64,000 nucleotides of DNA, from NCBI GenBank assembly GCA_009869945.1, contig WIXG01000037.1, forward strand, positions 248,001-312,000. The letters run 5' to 3'. The stretch's first letter is position 1. Each line of letters begins with the position of its first letter. The DNA is from Mesaphorura yosii. Taxonomy: Eukaryota > Arthropoda > Collembola > Poduromorpha > Tullbergiidae. Below, one piece after another: positions 1-15,000 of this stretch. The notes under the pieces are model-generated. The model was not told the origin of the DNA. It made no database searches and saw nothing but the letters and a program-made list of their open reading frames with translations. A program made the translations under genes and the position numbers.

Positions 1-3000
1 GGAAAGCAAGGAAGTGAAAGCAAGAAGAATACGGTTCACTAAAAAGTGCCTTTTACTGATGCAATGCAGCAATGCTGCAATGTGAATGCAAAAATGCAAA
101 TGCAATGTCTCATAAGGAAGTTTTCTCACAATTTAATTCTTTCGCGCACTGAAAGAAGGAAAGAATTAATTGAATTGACTCAAGACAGCACAGGTTTGTA
201 TCATCACTCCGAATAAGATAAAGGTAAAGACATAAAATCTTTCGCCAATGCAATATTATGAATAAATTTTAACGACCCAAACTAAGCTGAAGCTCCCTTG
301 GGCCATATATCACATTTGTTTCGAGTCGCAAACTGCAATGCAATGCAGCGGCCTCAGCCTCAGTCCAGTACGTACAAGTCGTAAATTTCTTGTACTAGGC
401 CAGGACTGCCTACTGTAATGGGAAAAATAGTGGAATGACAATAACGAGTCAAATCTTTCGGACTTGGGAGGCCATAAAATGACCACACCAAAGCAAATCT
501 AGTCTAGCAAGTTCACGAGTAGCGAGTAGCAATTCGCCCGAAAGTGCAGAGGAGCAACGAGCAGCGGAGAAACTGTGAGAAGATAAAATGGTACATGGTA
601 TAAAAGTTAACCCATGAATTACTGCCTGGGAAAGATTATCAACGCAGCAAGGCCGGCTCTTCTTCTGGTCCACTTGAACGACTATTTACAATACACGCGA
701 TAAACTCGTGGCTCCTGCACTCGGGCTCGTGTTCTACCTTGTAGTGGTTGCATTTATTATTGCGGACATAAAATATACTGATGCCATTTGAATGAATCTT
801 CGCACACAATGGAGAAAGTAGGCTAGGCTGTGCTGCTGCTCGCGCTTCGTGCACGATGGGGAAACTTTTCCATAAAAATAATATAAAACTTTTGTCCTTA
901 CTTTGCTCTTGTTTTTAGTTTCTAAGTGATCAATTGTATTTTCAGTGAATGCCGTGTCTCTGCTCTGCCGCAAAATCTAAAGCCATGTGTGAGTCGTGTA
1001 CACATTTTATAACAGATGAATTACAAGATAGATACAACAACTGGCGACCGATACGACACGACTTCACGACCAAGTTGGTGTCAATCTTACTCAAGCCGCT
1101 GCTGGTTGCTGCGGCTGTCACCCAACACGGCTTATTCGTGAATGCATCCGGAGGCAAGTGCAAAGAATGCGGCGTGGCATGGCGTGGATTCAGAAAATAC
1201 AGACCCAATGCGATGCAGTGCAGGACAATGTGGCCCGGTCGACCCGAAACGGATTGGATTTTTAGATCACAGAGATTTCCTGGTCCATTCCCGCGCGCCG
1301 TGCACGACACACAATGAGATCAATACAGAAAGGATACAGAATACAGCGACTGACTGAGAGTCCAAGTGAAGTGAATTGAGTGCTGCATCAAAAGAAACCG
1401 AGTTTTCACTTTTGTCAGAAAAATGAACTTACGACGCACGACCGACCGACTAGCGCCGTCCGCAGAAAGTCAATTTTTGCTCAGAATGAGGAATCCAAGA
1501 TGCGGATTTGGAAAGGATATTGCAATGCGATGCAATAAAATATATTTTTGAAAGCCGTGTCAGTAAAAAAAAAAGTATGTAAAGTGTGACTTGGAAAGCG
1601 AATTGTCTGCCGTGCTTTCACTTTTCGACTTCTGCTATCTACTTTTCACGTCCTCTTCGAAATAATAGTATAATACATGCACTGCCAGCTCCGCCGCGTG
1701 CTGAACGGCAATACGCAAAAGTTACACTTTGGAAGAAGCTGCTGGAAAAGCTGGAGGACGAATGGTTAAGAATGACAAATAGTATCAAGCACGTCAGAAT
1801 CCGCCCGAGCCCTGAGCCTTTTCCCTTCCCTGGCGTCGCTTCGCCTTGTGCTGGCTGCTCTCACTTCATCTCTGCGCCATCATCTTTACTTCGCTTCGCT
1901 TTGCACTTCTTGTGTGACTCGTCTTCGTGATCTCATTCCTTCTCCATTCGGTACCTTGACTTGTGAATCGTGAATCCCGGTAAGTATAAATACATGGTAC
2001 ATAAATTCAGAAGACAAAAGCCGCGAGAAGCGAGAAGCTGCTGAGACATGACGCGACTCAGGACTGGCTAAAAATGGCGAGAACTTTTGCAAAAACCAAA
2101 GAACCGCTTTCTTCTCGCTTTTACGTGTCCCATGAACAATTGTCATAAAAATAGTATCCTGCCGGAGCTCCACGGATTTCTACGTACGTGCAGAGCGGGC
2201 CGACGGAAAAACACGCAAAGAGCAGAAAGAAATCTGAATCCGCGGAGCGAGGCTCTGAGCAAAGGAGCAAAAGGCTCTGAGTGTCTGAGCTTCTTTGCTT
2301 CGCTTCGAATACTCGCATTAGCTCACGGATTGACTGAGCACGTGTGCATAAGCCTTTTAACATCTTCGAGGCGAACTTTGCTTCAAATCCCTCTGAAAGT
2401 CTGACCATGGCCTGCCACGACACGGCAAGATATGTGCGCAACGTACTCAATATGAGATTTAATTATTTTCCACGCATGAAAACGGCGCGGCGCAGCCAGA
2501 TCATTTAACCAAACTCATTGAATTTCCTACCCAAATTCATTTTACGTGCATGCCTGTACGAATGAAGTTGGTCTCGTTGAGTATCTCCGAGAGACCAATT
2601 TCGCTGAACTCGTTGGAGTAATGATGAAAAAGTCAAACTGTGAAACTTTTCTAGTACTCTGTGTGTCATGTGCAGTAATTTGTAGGCTGAAGTCTGCAGA
2701 GATTTTGCTTTTTGCTTCCCTCTTGTCACTATTTTGCATATTTGACTACAGCCCATGAGTTTCAATTCCTCCTGCATTGTCTTGCCTATCTTTTGTCTTG
2801 TGCTTGTACGCCAATACAATTAGCATAAACAAACCAGGTGAGGAAAGAAGAAAGAGAGAAACGTAATTAAACTTCTTCACCATCAAAGGCCATAACTGAC
2901 TGACTTTTTCATAAAGTAACGGCCTCGTTGCATGCTGCATGTTACTTCTGAGAAATCTTCATCAAGAAATTGACCATGACCATAAAGAAGCCGCCATCGC

Positions 3001-6000
3001 GCCGGCTTAATCAAAATCGGTCTGATGCATCTTGCATAAAAAATCTGCTGTGCTGCTTAACCTGGCTCGAAGAGCAGCGCAGAGCAGTACAAGTACAAAT
3101 TTTATTTTACATCACCATCACGATTATTAGACAGTTTTTGATTGATGACTTGTTTGCCAGGAGAAAAAGTGGAGCGCACTTTTACGTACGTACGTACATC
3201 TTTTTGCGGAGGTCCAATCAAGCGGAAAAGATGAAAGTGAATGCAAGCCGATCAGACGCACAGCGACGGCACACCTGTCGTACTATCACACGGCATCTAT
3301 GCGAGGATCACGCTGTTTACATCTACGCGCTTCGTCTCGAATTCAAAGTACTTAACGACCAGGCATTGGAAAGTGGACCGGTCTGGACCCAACGCCAATT
3401 TTCTCTAGTCCGAAATTCAATTTAGAGGCGATTTAAATTACTGCCGGGCAGAACGAGCGACCCGACATCCGATTCATCTTCTTTCGAGTCAGAAGTCTCA
3501 GGAGTGAATTCGACAGACAGCGACAGAGCATTCAGGCCGACATGGCAATGATCCACGTGGTCGTGCTGCGCTTAATTTAAAGCGCGCGCTCCTTCATCCG
3601 AAAACTGAGCTGGGCTCTATCGTCGTCGGATGAGTTTTCATGCCCCGGAGTCGTCGGACGTGTCCGGACCACGTATACAGGTCGAAGGCAAAAGGCAAAG
3701 GCAAAAGTTGTTTAGAGCTAAACAAAATTCAGTCAATCGTGAGCAATGAGAGTTGGATAAACAGTCTGGCCTTTGTTAGACTGGGAGCTGGGATCATGTT
3801 ACTCGACCGACTTGGGTCGAATTTCTGCAGCCACTCTTCCGGAGAGAGCTCGTAAGTTGTTCTCAACTTAACTTGAAGCACCAGGTAAGTGGACGACTAT
3901 TGGATTGGACACCCCTCGTCCTTGTTCCAGGCTGACCTGCTACTTTGGATGTTGACGCTGATTGTCACGTCCTTCAAGTTAGTCACCCACGTCTAACACG
4001 ATGACCTGCGGCCAGTTTAAATTCTCCACTGCGATGGTCGATTGTCGGCAATTTCGTCCAAACAAACAAACCAGTCGCATAAAATTCTAATAAAATAAAT
4101 GTCAAGCTGGTCTGACTAGTAACCTCTGTTTTGTCTAAAAACCGTCGGCGCGTCGGTCGACCAACCATAAAAACGACACCACCCACATGTGAAATGCAAT
4201 GCTGAAGCACACTATGCCATGCTATCATGCCCGCTAGCCTTCTGCACTACAGGCTCCGCTCATTTCAAAAGCAAAGTTTTGAAGTTGTAATGGAACTAAA
4301 AATTCGTTTGCTTGAAACTTTTCAAAACAGAACAGGGTACGGGCACATACTGCGCCCAGCGCCTACAAAGAGAAAAGCCATCAAGGCTCCGTCTGGAAAT
4401 TATTGTAGTTAGCAGAAACTACCACACTCGTCAATTCAACTTCAGAGAGGACAAGTTGCATATTTTTCAAAAGTGCGACTCCAATCCACAGTTAGACAAC
4501 TCGCAATACAACGCATTAGAGCAAACGGCGGATGGCTCGCCATTTGGGCACTGGTGTTTTCCGGCCGTTACCGAATTTGCATAAAACTTTTCAGCATTCA
4601 CTCACTCACTGCGGAGAAAGTCAAATTTGCAATTTGCTTTCGCAAAACATGCATGCATTAAACTGGAACCTGGAGAGCAGACCACAGATTTCTTGCCTTT
4701 TAATTTTATGATTATTTTTCGCAAACTGCTAGGCACAAATAAAATATCCTGGCATGGCTATCCAAAGGCAGAAGCAGAGGCAGACAGCAGCCGAGCCAGA
4801 GTCGGAGTCTGGGCCAAGTTTAGTGTGTCGCGTCTGCTGGTTGTTCGTTCATGTCGCGACTCGCTCGACGCTGCTGCTACGGCTCTGCAAACACTGCACA
4901 CTTGTGCCAGTTATTAAGTGAATGAGGCTGTCTGGGCCGTGACTTGTCTCCAGCCACGCCACGCACGCCAGGAAAGATGAAATAGGTTTCCAGCAGCAGG
5001 AGTCGACCGACTCTCGCTGAATAGGAACGAGGGAAAAGTTTTGCATGAGATCCGAACCGAATCCGAAGGATCGTGCCATAGTAAAATTTAACAACGGGCC
5101 GTTACCGTTAATGCTTGCTGCTGCGATGCGATGCTGGTGTGCATGACCCACTTGTAAACAACGGCCATAGCTGTGTTTCAGCTCAGAAGCGAGCTAGCAA
5201 GCATAAGTTTAGGCCGCTGCGACTCCGACTTACCCGCCCGCCCACAGGAATTTGCAAGTCAGCTACATGTTCGATATGACCTAGTCTTGTAGTTCCCGGA
5301 ATTTCCATAACGAAATAATAACTAACCATGCGTGCGTTCCAGCCCGAAGAGAAGAGAAAGGAGTTGAGGGAGGAAATTAGGCAAAGGCATAAGTGTGATC
5401 AATGACATCATTTGCCCGCCTGGAATAGGATGCGTTTCGGGCGCGGACGGAAAAGAAGCATGTGAAGAAGCCACTGCCACCCTTCCATGCAATCCAAGAA
5501 GGATGCTGCACGTAAAATAATACGACACAAGTTTGGTAGATTATATTTTATTTCCACTGCCAGGCTTTCACCAGAGACAGGAGACGTGGCTGGTTTCCGG
5601 TCTCACGTGTTCCAGTCCCAGTTAGTTTAAAGGCCCTCAGGATTCCTTCTCCTTAAACTGCTCTTGATTCCTCCTGGAATGCGAGCCACAGAAGTAAAAC
5701 TCGTACATTCTCTGTTGCGCTTTCGAGCCTTGCTGTGTTATTCCTTGTTCCAATATTCGATACCGGACATGGACCTATCACCAAGGCTCAAGCCTACTTC
5801 AATTTACTTTACTTGGTCATGCTTTATAGAATTGAAGTGACTTCCTGTTCCTGCACGAACGATCGAAGATTTAATAGCTCTTATAAACTTCAATGATCTG
5901 GAACCAATCGGGATTGCGACTTGTACTTCTACTCTACGTTTAAGTACGCGCATTTCATTTGGCTATTTCTTAATCCTCGATATTCGGAAATCCTGGTCCA

Positions 6001-9000
6001 CTAAATTGAATTCAATTTAATTTCGCTAGACCTCGCTGGTGGACTGATCAGAAATGAAAATACAGAGCCTACCTGGCAAGTTAATGCAGTTAAAGGAAGC
6101 AAAAATTAATTCCCAGTAAAGACGAATTGCGTATGACTTTAATAACGTTTGGTTTGTCGCTTTCCGCCCATGATCTCTTTACCTTTCTTGCCATAAATGC
6201 ATGTTGCCACTGCCGTTTGTCTGCAGATTTTCTCCAGCCGGTCAATTTATGCCGCAGCAGCCAAGCCAGTTGGCAGTTACTTTCTTAACAAGCCGGCAGA
6301 CAGTCGCAATATTTACCTTCTCTGAAGCGGAGTCTATTTATACCCTTTTAATAATCCATAAACTGGAGTTGTGAAGTAATCAAACATCCGCACCCGAGTG
6401 ATGCACGCGCAAGCAGTTGGCAATGGCATGAAGTCTGCAGAGTAGCAGGCCGTATCTTCTAATAATTGGATTAGGGATATTACTTTGTTGATTTAGGAGG
6501 GAATAAAGTCTGAAATTCGAACAGTTAATACACAATACGTAAAGTCTAGACATTTGTCGAGGAAGGCAAGGCAAGACAAGGAAAGAAAGTTGGAGCTGGC
6601 TGAAATTGGAATGAGCAACATCTGCATTCTGAACAGAGGAGTCGGAATCGTGATTTAATTTATCTTAATAAAATGTAAGCTGAAAACTCAATTTGACAAT
6701 TCCGGCCTCTGCTATGCTGCATCTGTGCAAGTGCACAGCAAAGAAAGCAAAAACAAAATGAAAATATCAAGCACAGATTTGGACCAGTATTTGCTTAAAA
6801 TATTACACATTGCTCGATTCAAATCCAATATTTAGTAAATACAGCACAAACGCAACCTCCCTCGCTTCGCCTTACATTCGCAATTCACTTTTCTTTGTTT
6901 TGTTTACATTTAACCGTACTTGGCACACAAAACAAGGCAAAACTACGCGAACATAGAAAGAAGAAAGGAGAAAAGAAACGACACCAATCGCGAATCGAAT
7001 CTCCAACGCAAGACAGGCCGTGCGCGCCGCACTCTTCATCATGAACTCGCCTTGTTTCGAAATCCACAGATAGATATAAAGAAGTTCAAAGCTTCACGTT
7101 CGCCTCCTTCAATTGAATTCAGTATTGATTTCTTCGTGTCTGCTATGCTATTACTATTTTTACACTTACACAGCCATCATAATGATGGTGATTCTGAGAA
7201 ATCAGTCAGACACAAACAATGTTAAACAAGCACTGCACTGGACAATTCTGATCAGGTCAGGTTAAGAATACAACATTAACATTATGCGATGATCATGACC
7301 AAGTACCAAGATGCTTGAAATTTAAAGATCAATTCAATCTATATGACCAGGCCTGGCCGACAAGGAGAAAGTCATCCAGTCAGCCAGCAGGGAAAGTATT
7401 TTCATTTGTAAGAATTTCACTCCAAGGCAATTGTGTTGGCTGAGCTGCGTTTATTTACTCAAGAAGTTGAAACTTTCAAAGAGTGGCTGCTATTTTCATT
7501 TCCTACCTGTCTGCTCCACTCTTTTCACAACCCAGACAACCCAGAAAGCAATGGTAAGGAGAATTTCTCAGCCTGGAAGTTCGGGTTCAGGCTCGATTTA
7601 TTCAAGAAGCCCGAGAGTTCAGTAAGCCAACCGGCGGAGAAAGTAGTTCCTTGTTTTCTTTACTCGCAGCGTCTCGCATCGCATCGCATCACAATGCAAT
7701 GCAATGCAAATGCCCATGGCAAAAACTTATTTCTCTTTCTGTCTCTTATTAGACTTTTAACACAAGTCCCATCCATCACTCCCGGGCCTTATTTGTTTTA
7801 CATTATCAAAGACAAGATGAACGGACGGACGGAGCGCGAAAGCAAAGTGAAGGAACGAGAAACTCGGATTGCGACTTGTGAATAAAAGCCAGCAAATCAA
7901 TAATAACATTACCTTAATACTGATGCTGGCGTACTTAACGGAGTCTCGGCAAAGTCACAAAGTGCAAAGTACCTTCGTGTTTACGGATCTCGACGTCTCG
8001 CGCTAACTTGACGCTTTTTCTTTCTATTTGCCGTGACTTTCACAAAGCGATACGACGACGACGACAAGAACAATAAGAAAAGATCGCAAAACGGGAATAG
8101 AATAAAACAGAAAGCAGGGCCGTATCGTGAGAAAGGAAGATGGCAATTTACTTTTACGGTGATAATACATCGAGGTTAGAGCATTCAAATTAATATTTAC
8201 AACGCCTAAAATACGAGCGTTTTAGAACGACTTGAACATGGAATAATTGCATTATTAACACATTCCCTCGCTTGCATGGTACAGGGCCCACGAAACTGCG
8301 GCCCGGCACATCGCTGTTTGCTCGTCTGAAACACGGCTGGCGAACGGCGAACTCCAGCGTGTCATTTGAATGTCTAATTAAATTATCCTTGAGAACAAAA
8401 ATTTTATGGCTCTTCGTTTGTGCTGCGCAATGAATAGGAAAGACATTGTGCATTTCATTACGCGAACGGCCAATTTTAGTGGAATGTCAAATTGGAATGC
8501 TTCACTGGCTCTTGGAAGGCAGCAGAAAGTTTGTGCCTCTTCAAGCAAGACGAGACGATGGCTGATGCCTGCCAAAATCTATGAAATCTGTCAGCCGCGC
8601 CGGCAGGGCACAGACACATCGCCACAAAGCACACGGCAGGCGCAAGTGCCTGCCGCTGCTTGGCGGTCCGGAGAATAAATATACATAAACAGAGAGAAGA
8701 AGTCATTGAAGTAGCCTATTTGAGTCAATTCAACAAATTCAATAAACTTCAACGATGCTCTTCAAAGAAGAAAAACTATAAAAAGACAGAGACAAAACTC
8801 GCAAGACACGAGACTACTGGAGTACAAGCCGAAGAAGACGCGGATACGCGGAAGAACGCGGAGATGAGAGAAAGTTTGGAGGCAAAATAGGCACATTTGA
8901 CAGGACAGGAAGGCGGGCATGCAGGCATTATCGCATATGCAGTCGGTCGTGGTCCGTGTGTGCTATTATCATAATAATATCACTCGTCGTGTCCCAACAT

Positions 9001-12000
9001 TGTGTTCATGAAGGAAACAATGTTCCAGCTTCCAGCGTATCTTCATGCATGCTAATAATACAAAACTCAAGATGATGCACAAGAAGTCTCATTTTCCTGG
9101 TTGCCTGTTTGGTGAACGCTGAATTCTTGCTGCGGCATGAATAAGCTTATTGGCATTGATATCGACTCGGCTTGGCCTCTCTCCATCGCATCATTTTAGT
9201 TGATCGTCAGTTTAAGAGATAAAATATTGGTCCATTTAGATTGCTATTTCGGAATCTTCCCAGCAACTCCTAAAGACTTCCATAAACTTTCCTCATCCAG
9301 AAACCCCTCTCATCCTCTTCCATGGCATGGCTCACATTCACTTTGCCGTTCGCCATTCATAGTTGAAGACAGTAATCAGGAATGTCAGGGGGAATGGAAC
9401 AACTTTACAACCGGGACGAAATTGTCGCAACTCGCAAAATGGCAAAATGCGGAACGAAAAAAGGAGTCAAGTCAGCTGCAAAGCACGCTACACGCGAACG
9501 TGTGTCTTATAAATCCTCAAAGGCATTCATGCAGGTTTATGAACTTCATTTCATCTGATCTCTTCCTGTGGATTCATAAGAGATGAATTCCTTGGCCTGC
9601 CTGCTTTCTGTACCAAACAAAAGTATGGCAATGGCGTGCATGCACGCATGCAAGACAGGAGTTTTTGTATGGACTTTTCCCGTTGGCCGTTATCCATGGC
9701 CGGGCCACGTCGGTCGTCGTTCTCACAATGCAAGCCTTTATGTACGAGCATGATGACACTTTGTTAAGACGCTGACTTGTCTTCTATTCGACTATTCCCA
9801 TCTCGCTTTTTATCATCTTCCTTGCCTGCCATCGCCATTGCCATTGCTGAACAGACTCCACGGACGCATTGCATTGAATTATTCTGTGTAGCTGCTATCT
9901 TCCTGCTTGTCTGCACTGCCTTGCCTTCGTTTGTCTTGCCTGACCTGACTTTCATTACAATTCCTTCCTTCCTTTCTTTCGTGCTCGCGCTCGGTTCTTT
10001 ACTCTTGACTTGATGCGATGTCTTTCTCTTTCCCTGTCTGAGAGAAAGAAAAACGTTGGTCCCGCTCTATGAACCAAATTGGAAAAGAAAGGAGAAACTT
10101 TCCAGTTGTCAGAAAACTCGTCGCTGCTGCTGATAAAGTTCACACAGCACAGCGCAACGCAGTGCAAGGAAAATGATTTGGATTGCATGAGCCGAGAAAG
10201 TTACGTAGAATGAAAGAGAAAAGAGGAATTATCAACTAATCATGAGTAATGCTGCAAGCACCATGCACTTTTATAACTCAATTTCATTCTGCTGTCGTTG
10301 TCGAGTGAAATTAACGGGACAGGAATCGAAAAGAAGCTGACTTGACTTGAATCAAACTCAAATTCAATTCGTCGCGGGAGCGAAAATCAAAATTTCACTG
10401 CGCTGCGTTGCAGTCCGAATTTCAATTTTCAATAAAAACTGAGGCAAAAAAGAGAACGTCCAGCGGGAGGCCATGAAATTCCCCAAAATGATATGACGAT
10501 ATAAAGGAAGATCTCATTTCTCCCGATTTGGTGCCCTGTCGTGGCTATGCCGATGCTAATAGGAAGGCGTAATAGGCAAAATAAAGTAAGATTAAAGTAA
10601 AGACGAGCATGAAAAATAGGAAAACTTGATAAAAAGATAAATCAAATTATATTTCAGCCCTCAACTTCTGTTTCCCAATTCAAGCTGTCTTGTGCCCGAG
10701 TATCCAATGATCACGCAGTTTACTTTGTCTTCGTGTGGCAAAAACTCATAAGACTCATAACGCACTCGATGACTGACTGAGCCTGGTTGGCGGAGGATCC
10801 ATTTATTAAATACTTCAAAGGAGGAAGGAAGACCCTTTACGCTGCACAGTATTTTTATGGAGCAGGAGCGGAAACATCATAATTTAAGTGATGCATCTAT
10901 AATTCCTTCGCGTTCCGCCATGAATCTCCAAAATGGCGCAAAAATTGGGCTCTTTTCTTTCATGCATTCGGTTATGCATAATAAATTCGTGCATCTCAAT
11001 AACAAATGGGCTTAACTTTCACTCTTTTGCTCGACTCGACACTCGACTGCGTCCCTGCCTCCGCTTTAGCCTTTGCAGTCAATCGAAGTCATAGTCGTAG
11101 ATGGCCTAATAGCTTTTCCTGATGTCCCATTTTTCAATGCGAATAATTCTTCCGATTCTGCATATTTTCAAACACTTTCAGGGTTACTCGCAGCAAGCGG
11201 AACAAAAGATGGCTTTTAGCTGGGCGGAGTCGACTCGCTGCTCTGCTCACATGCGAAATTCCTTTCAGGACAGAATTGAATGATGATGATGGAATGGATT
11301 TAAAATGAAGAATGAAAAAGAAGAGAGACTGACTTCGTACTACAAATTATACAAAGTAAATATAATAATCTCCTTATTTTCTCATTTCTCAGCTGCCTGC
11401 ACTACATTCTGCTTGTACCTATCTGAGTCAACAGAAAGAGGAGTTAGGTTAAGACTGTGAATGCAAAAACTGGGAGAATAAAGCCAAGCAAAAGCTACTG
11501 GAAAAATTCATCCTTAAAGCGAGGCGTCGGGTTCCATTTTCTAAAATTAATTCTGAGAATGAAACGTAACAAGTTACAAAAATCATTGAAAGCACCACAA
11601 CCAGACCGTTCAAATTCATTGTTATAAAACTCTGTTTGGCTCCAAAACCAATTTAATCAAATCCCAATGTCCTGGACGCTGTTTGTAAGCATAAAAGTAG
11701 GTAAATCTTCGTCCGACCCAATTTATCAAATACGAGGAATTTGAAATGAGAAGAAGCACACGGCCATGGCCATGGCTAAGAAATATGAATGCTAAATGCT
11801 TATTCATGCGTGCTTGCAGTGCAGATGTTGAGTTTTTGAGACCTACAGAACATATTCTCTTCGTCCTCTCGTTCTCCAGAATCCAAGCAGCCGGCAATGA
11901 GGACGAGATCGACGGTCGTTCCAATTCCGATTGTATGGCACAAAGTCAGTGAAACATGAATACAAATTTAATCATTAAATTGAGTATTCAATGATTTATG

Positions 12001-15000
12001 TAGAGGAAATCGTAGATTTGCAACATACATTTTACATTCATGAAGACCAAGTATGCAATTCGAATTCGAATGCTCAAGAAATCGATGCGAAACAACTCGA
12101 ATTGAATTTGCTGTGCTTAGCTGAACCTGGTTAACGAAAAGATTCAATGGAGCGGGCGGACGCTTGGTAGGAGAAGCGAGCCAACAAGATACTCGACCTT
12201 CACCTTTCTTGTTAACTGCAGTGAACTGCCATCGTTCTTTTCGTAGGACGTCTCAGTTTCCGGTGACAGGGAATCATGACTTATTTTTTTACTCCAGCTT
12301 CATTCTTTGACCTAGACACACGAGACACGATGACGCAAGAAGACATTTCCCAATTGTCATTATGAAGATAACACCTTATGAAATAAAACCTCATCGCAAG
12401 TCAAAAGTAGAAGCATGGCACAATAAAACACGCTCGATCGCCGCATCCGTGCTGACACGCACGTACGCACGGATGGATGACTGACTCGAACCGACTCGAT
12501 CATTCTTCCACACGCTTCTAATCTCTTTTTCAAAGAAAGCATTGAAGAAACACGATTGATGACTTCTGTAGTAGACAATAGGCACTTGGAGCCCATATGA
12601 AATGTGATCGGAATTGACAAACTCCGAGAGGAATGAAACAAGCATGAACGCGAACGAATTTGGATTCAGGTTACGAACGCATTACACATCACACATCACA
12701 GCCACGTTTTCATGATGTACGTGCACATGAAGGCGGCAGGTATCTCAAAGTTCCAGTTCCAGCCTGAGTTCCGATAAAATTCCGACACGTGTGTTCTAGC
12801 AGAAGAAATAGTAATTCACATTCCGAGCAAAGAGCAAGAGCAAGTTTTCTATTTCGAATTTCGTTTCTTTTCTCGCATGCAGGTCGTATTTGACTTTAAC
12901 AGCGATAAAAATAGCTTAACAAGTTATTAGTCTTATTGAAGTCGTGAGACTTCATCAAGAAAATTACAGCACACAAACCAGGTGCAGGTGCATGGAAACC
13001 AAGATGCATGTAGCCTAATTTTAACAAAGAGGATTTTGCATTTGCTGCTTTTTACCTCAGCCATTCATTCTGCATTCATTCCGGTTTAAATTAAAAATGG
13101 AAGATGCGGGCAGGAACAAACGAATAAGACGCAATTGAATTAACCTGAAGTCGCCTTGTCGTTCGTACACTTAAAAGGTACTGGAGAGAAGGAGAATTCC
13201 AAATCCCAGTCATTATTTTTTATTTGCAATTTTAAATTGTCCCTGGCTTTGTCGCTTAGATGCTATGTTAAGAATAGCTCGCAATTTAAAATGAGAATGA
13301 ATCAAAGTCAGAACACACGAGTGCGAGGGCAAAGCTTGGCGGTGAGTATTTTAAGTACCTGTGAGATTCGACTACCTGCTAAATGAGTGCAAAAGTCAGA
13401 CCGAGCAGTTCCAATTCCAGTTTTCAGCATTACGGCACTTACAACAAAAAGCGTGAAGAAACAGGAGGAGAGACAACACGAAATCGATGAAAGAAAGTGA
13501 AACAAATGTACGTTTGAGGAGATTCTCCGTAACTTGAGACTGTTGAAGCTCGTTCAAAGCACACACATAAAACCTTCATTTCACTCGTACAACATTTATT
13601 GTACGATTTGTAACTTTCACTTTAAGCATTAACTTAGTTTAGTTCCTCTGGAGTATTTCATTGCTTGCAGTAGCGTGCATTAGGTTTTCAAGCAATGCAG
13701 TAGTGCGTTGGTTGTTGGAGTTGCTAGTGCAGGAATTGTAAAGAAAGAAGAAAGACTTTGACTACTCTCCTGCTCTGTTCTGCCCGATTCATGCCATGCC
13801 ATGCCGTGATCTTAAGGTTTCATTTTTATCTCTTGCAACACTCGCTGAAAAGTCTCCGGTTTTAACCATTAAACAAGACATCCTCCAAACCAAGCACAGC
13901 AAGTCACAGTTTCAGAGCTTTCAGAGCTTTCAAGCCCAATGTTGAGGTGTTAGTCGGAATTGCGAATTGGAATTTCGCATGGCCATAGCCTAGCGGAAAA
14001 TGGAGCTCGCTAATGAATTGGACGCTTCAGTATCAAAGAAATGCGTGCAGTCCTTGTGATTTGCGCTGTGAAGGATTACGGCTCTGCTGTGACAAGAGCT
14101 GCAAATTCGTGCTCCCGCACCGTAAAACCACAATCACTTTCCACCTAAAGGCTTCCTTTTATTACTGTAATTAAAGCTTATTAGCCACAGAAAATAAACC
14201 AACAATTGTAAAAACAGGATGGCTACTTGGCTTAGCTGGCACGCACGCACTTGTGTGGGTAGACAGACGAATCGCAAATCACGACCATGAACAAATCCTT
14301 TCCGCACTGCAAAAACTTCCTCTTCATTTATTCCCGGCGTTTAGTGCAACAAGCTCTGAAATTCACACTTCAGGCGTCCGGTACAATTTGTCATGATCAA
14401 TTCACTCGGCAAACGCTCCAGTCGCTCGGCTGTCGGCTGGTCTGGGAATGCCCGGAGAAATGAAAACAATGCGTTGAAAGAAGACGGTTGTCGTGTGCCT
14501 TCTGTCGTGATAATCATAATCATTATTTTGCCATTAAAAATTCGCAACCAGCCACCTTAAACAAAGGCAGTTTATGATTATAGCTGTCCATAATTGTAAT
14601 TACGCCGGTCGCTCGCCGCGTGCCGTGACATTTGGAAGAGTTCTCACTAACACTGAGCCTGAATGCGATGCTGATGTCGGGCTACAGTAACAGATCCGTA
14701 AAATTGTCATGTGCCAAGCCAAGCAAGACGGAACAATTTTTTGTAATTACGATCATTGTTTCTTAACACCGGACAAAATAGAAACTCAGCACAAACCAAA
14801 ACGTGCAAAAAATCAAGGCAATGAACTTGAGTCGTCAGAGTCCAATCTCATGAATGCTACAAATCACGAAGATGAATTTTTTGTGCTTCTCCGCAATAAT
14901 TACAAAAATCATCTGTACATAAAACGGAATCGTACCCAACGGCACGACGTGCCTCATAATACTCGCAGATACCAGCACAAAAATCCATTTACAATAATGC

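Noticed and set aside
949-1317. 122-codon ATG frame with several CxxC-like pairs after an acceptor-like sequence
   Set aside because: The opposite strand is open over the same span, no partner exon or family motif is seen, and the Cys spacing fits no zinc finger that I know.
2976-3425. 150-codon plus-strand frame
   Set aside because: No signal, domain or splice context; composition looks like random translation of non-coding DNA.
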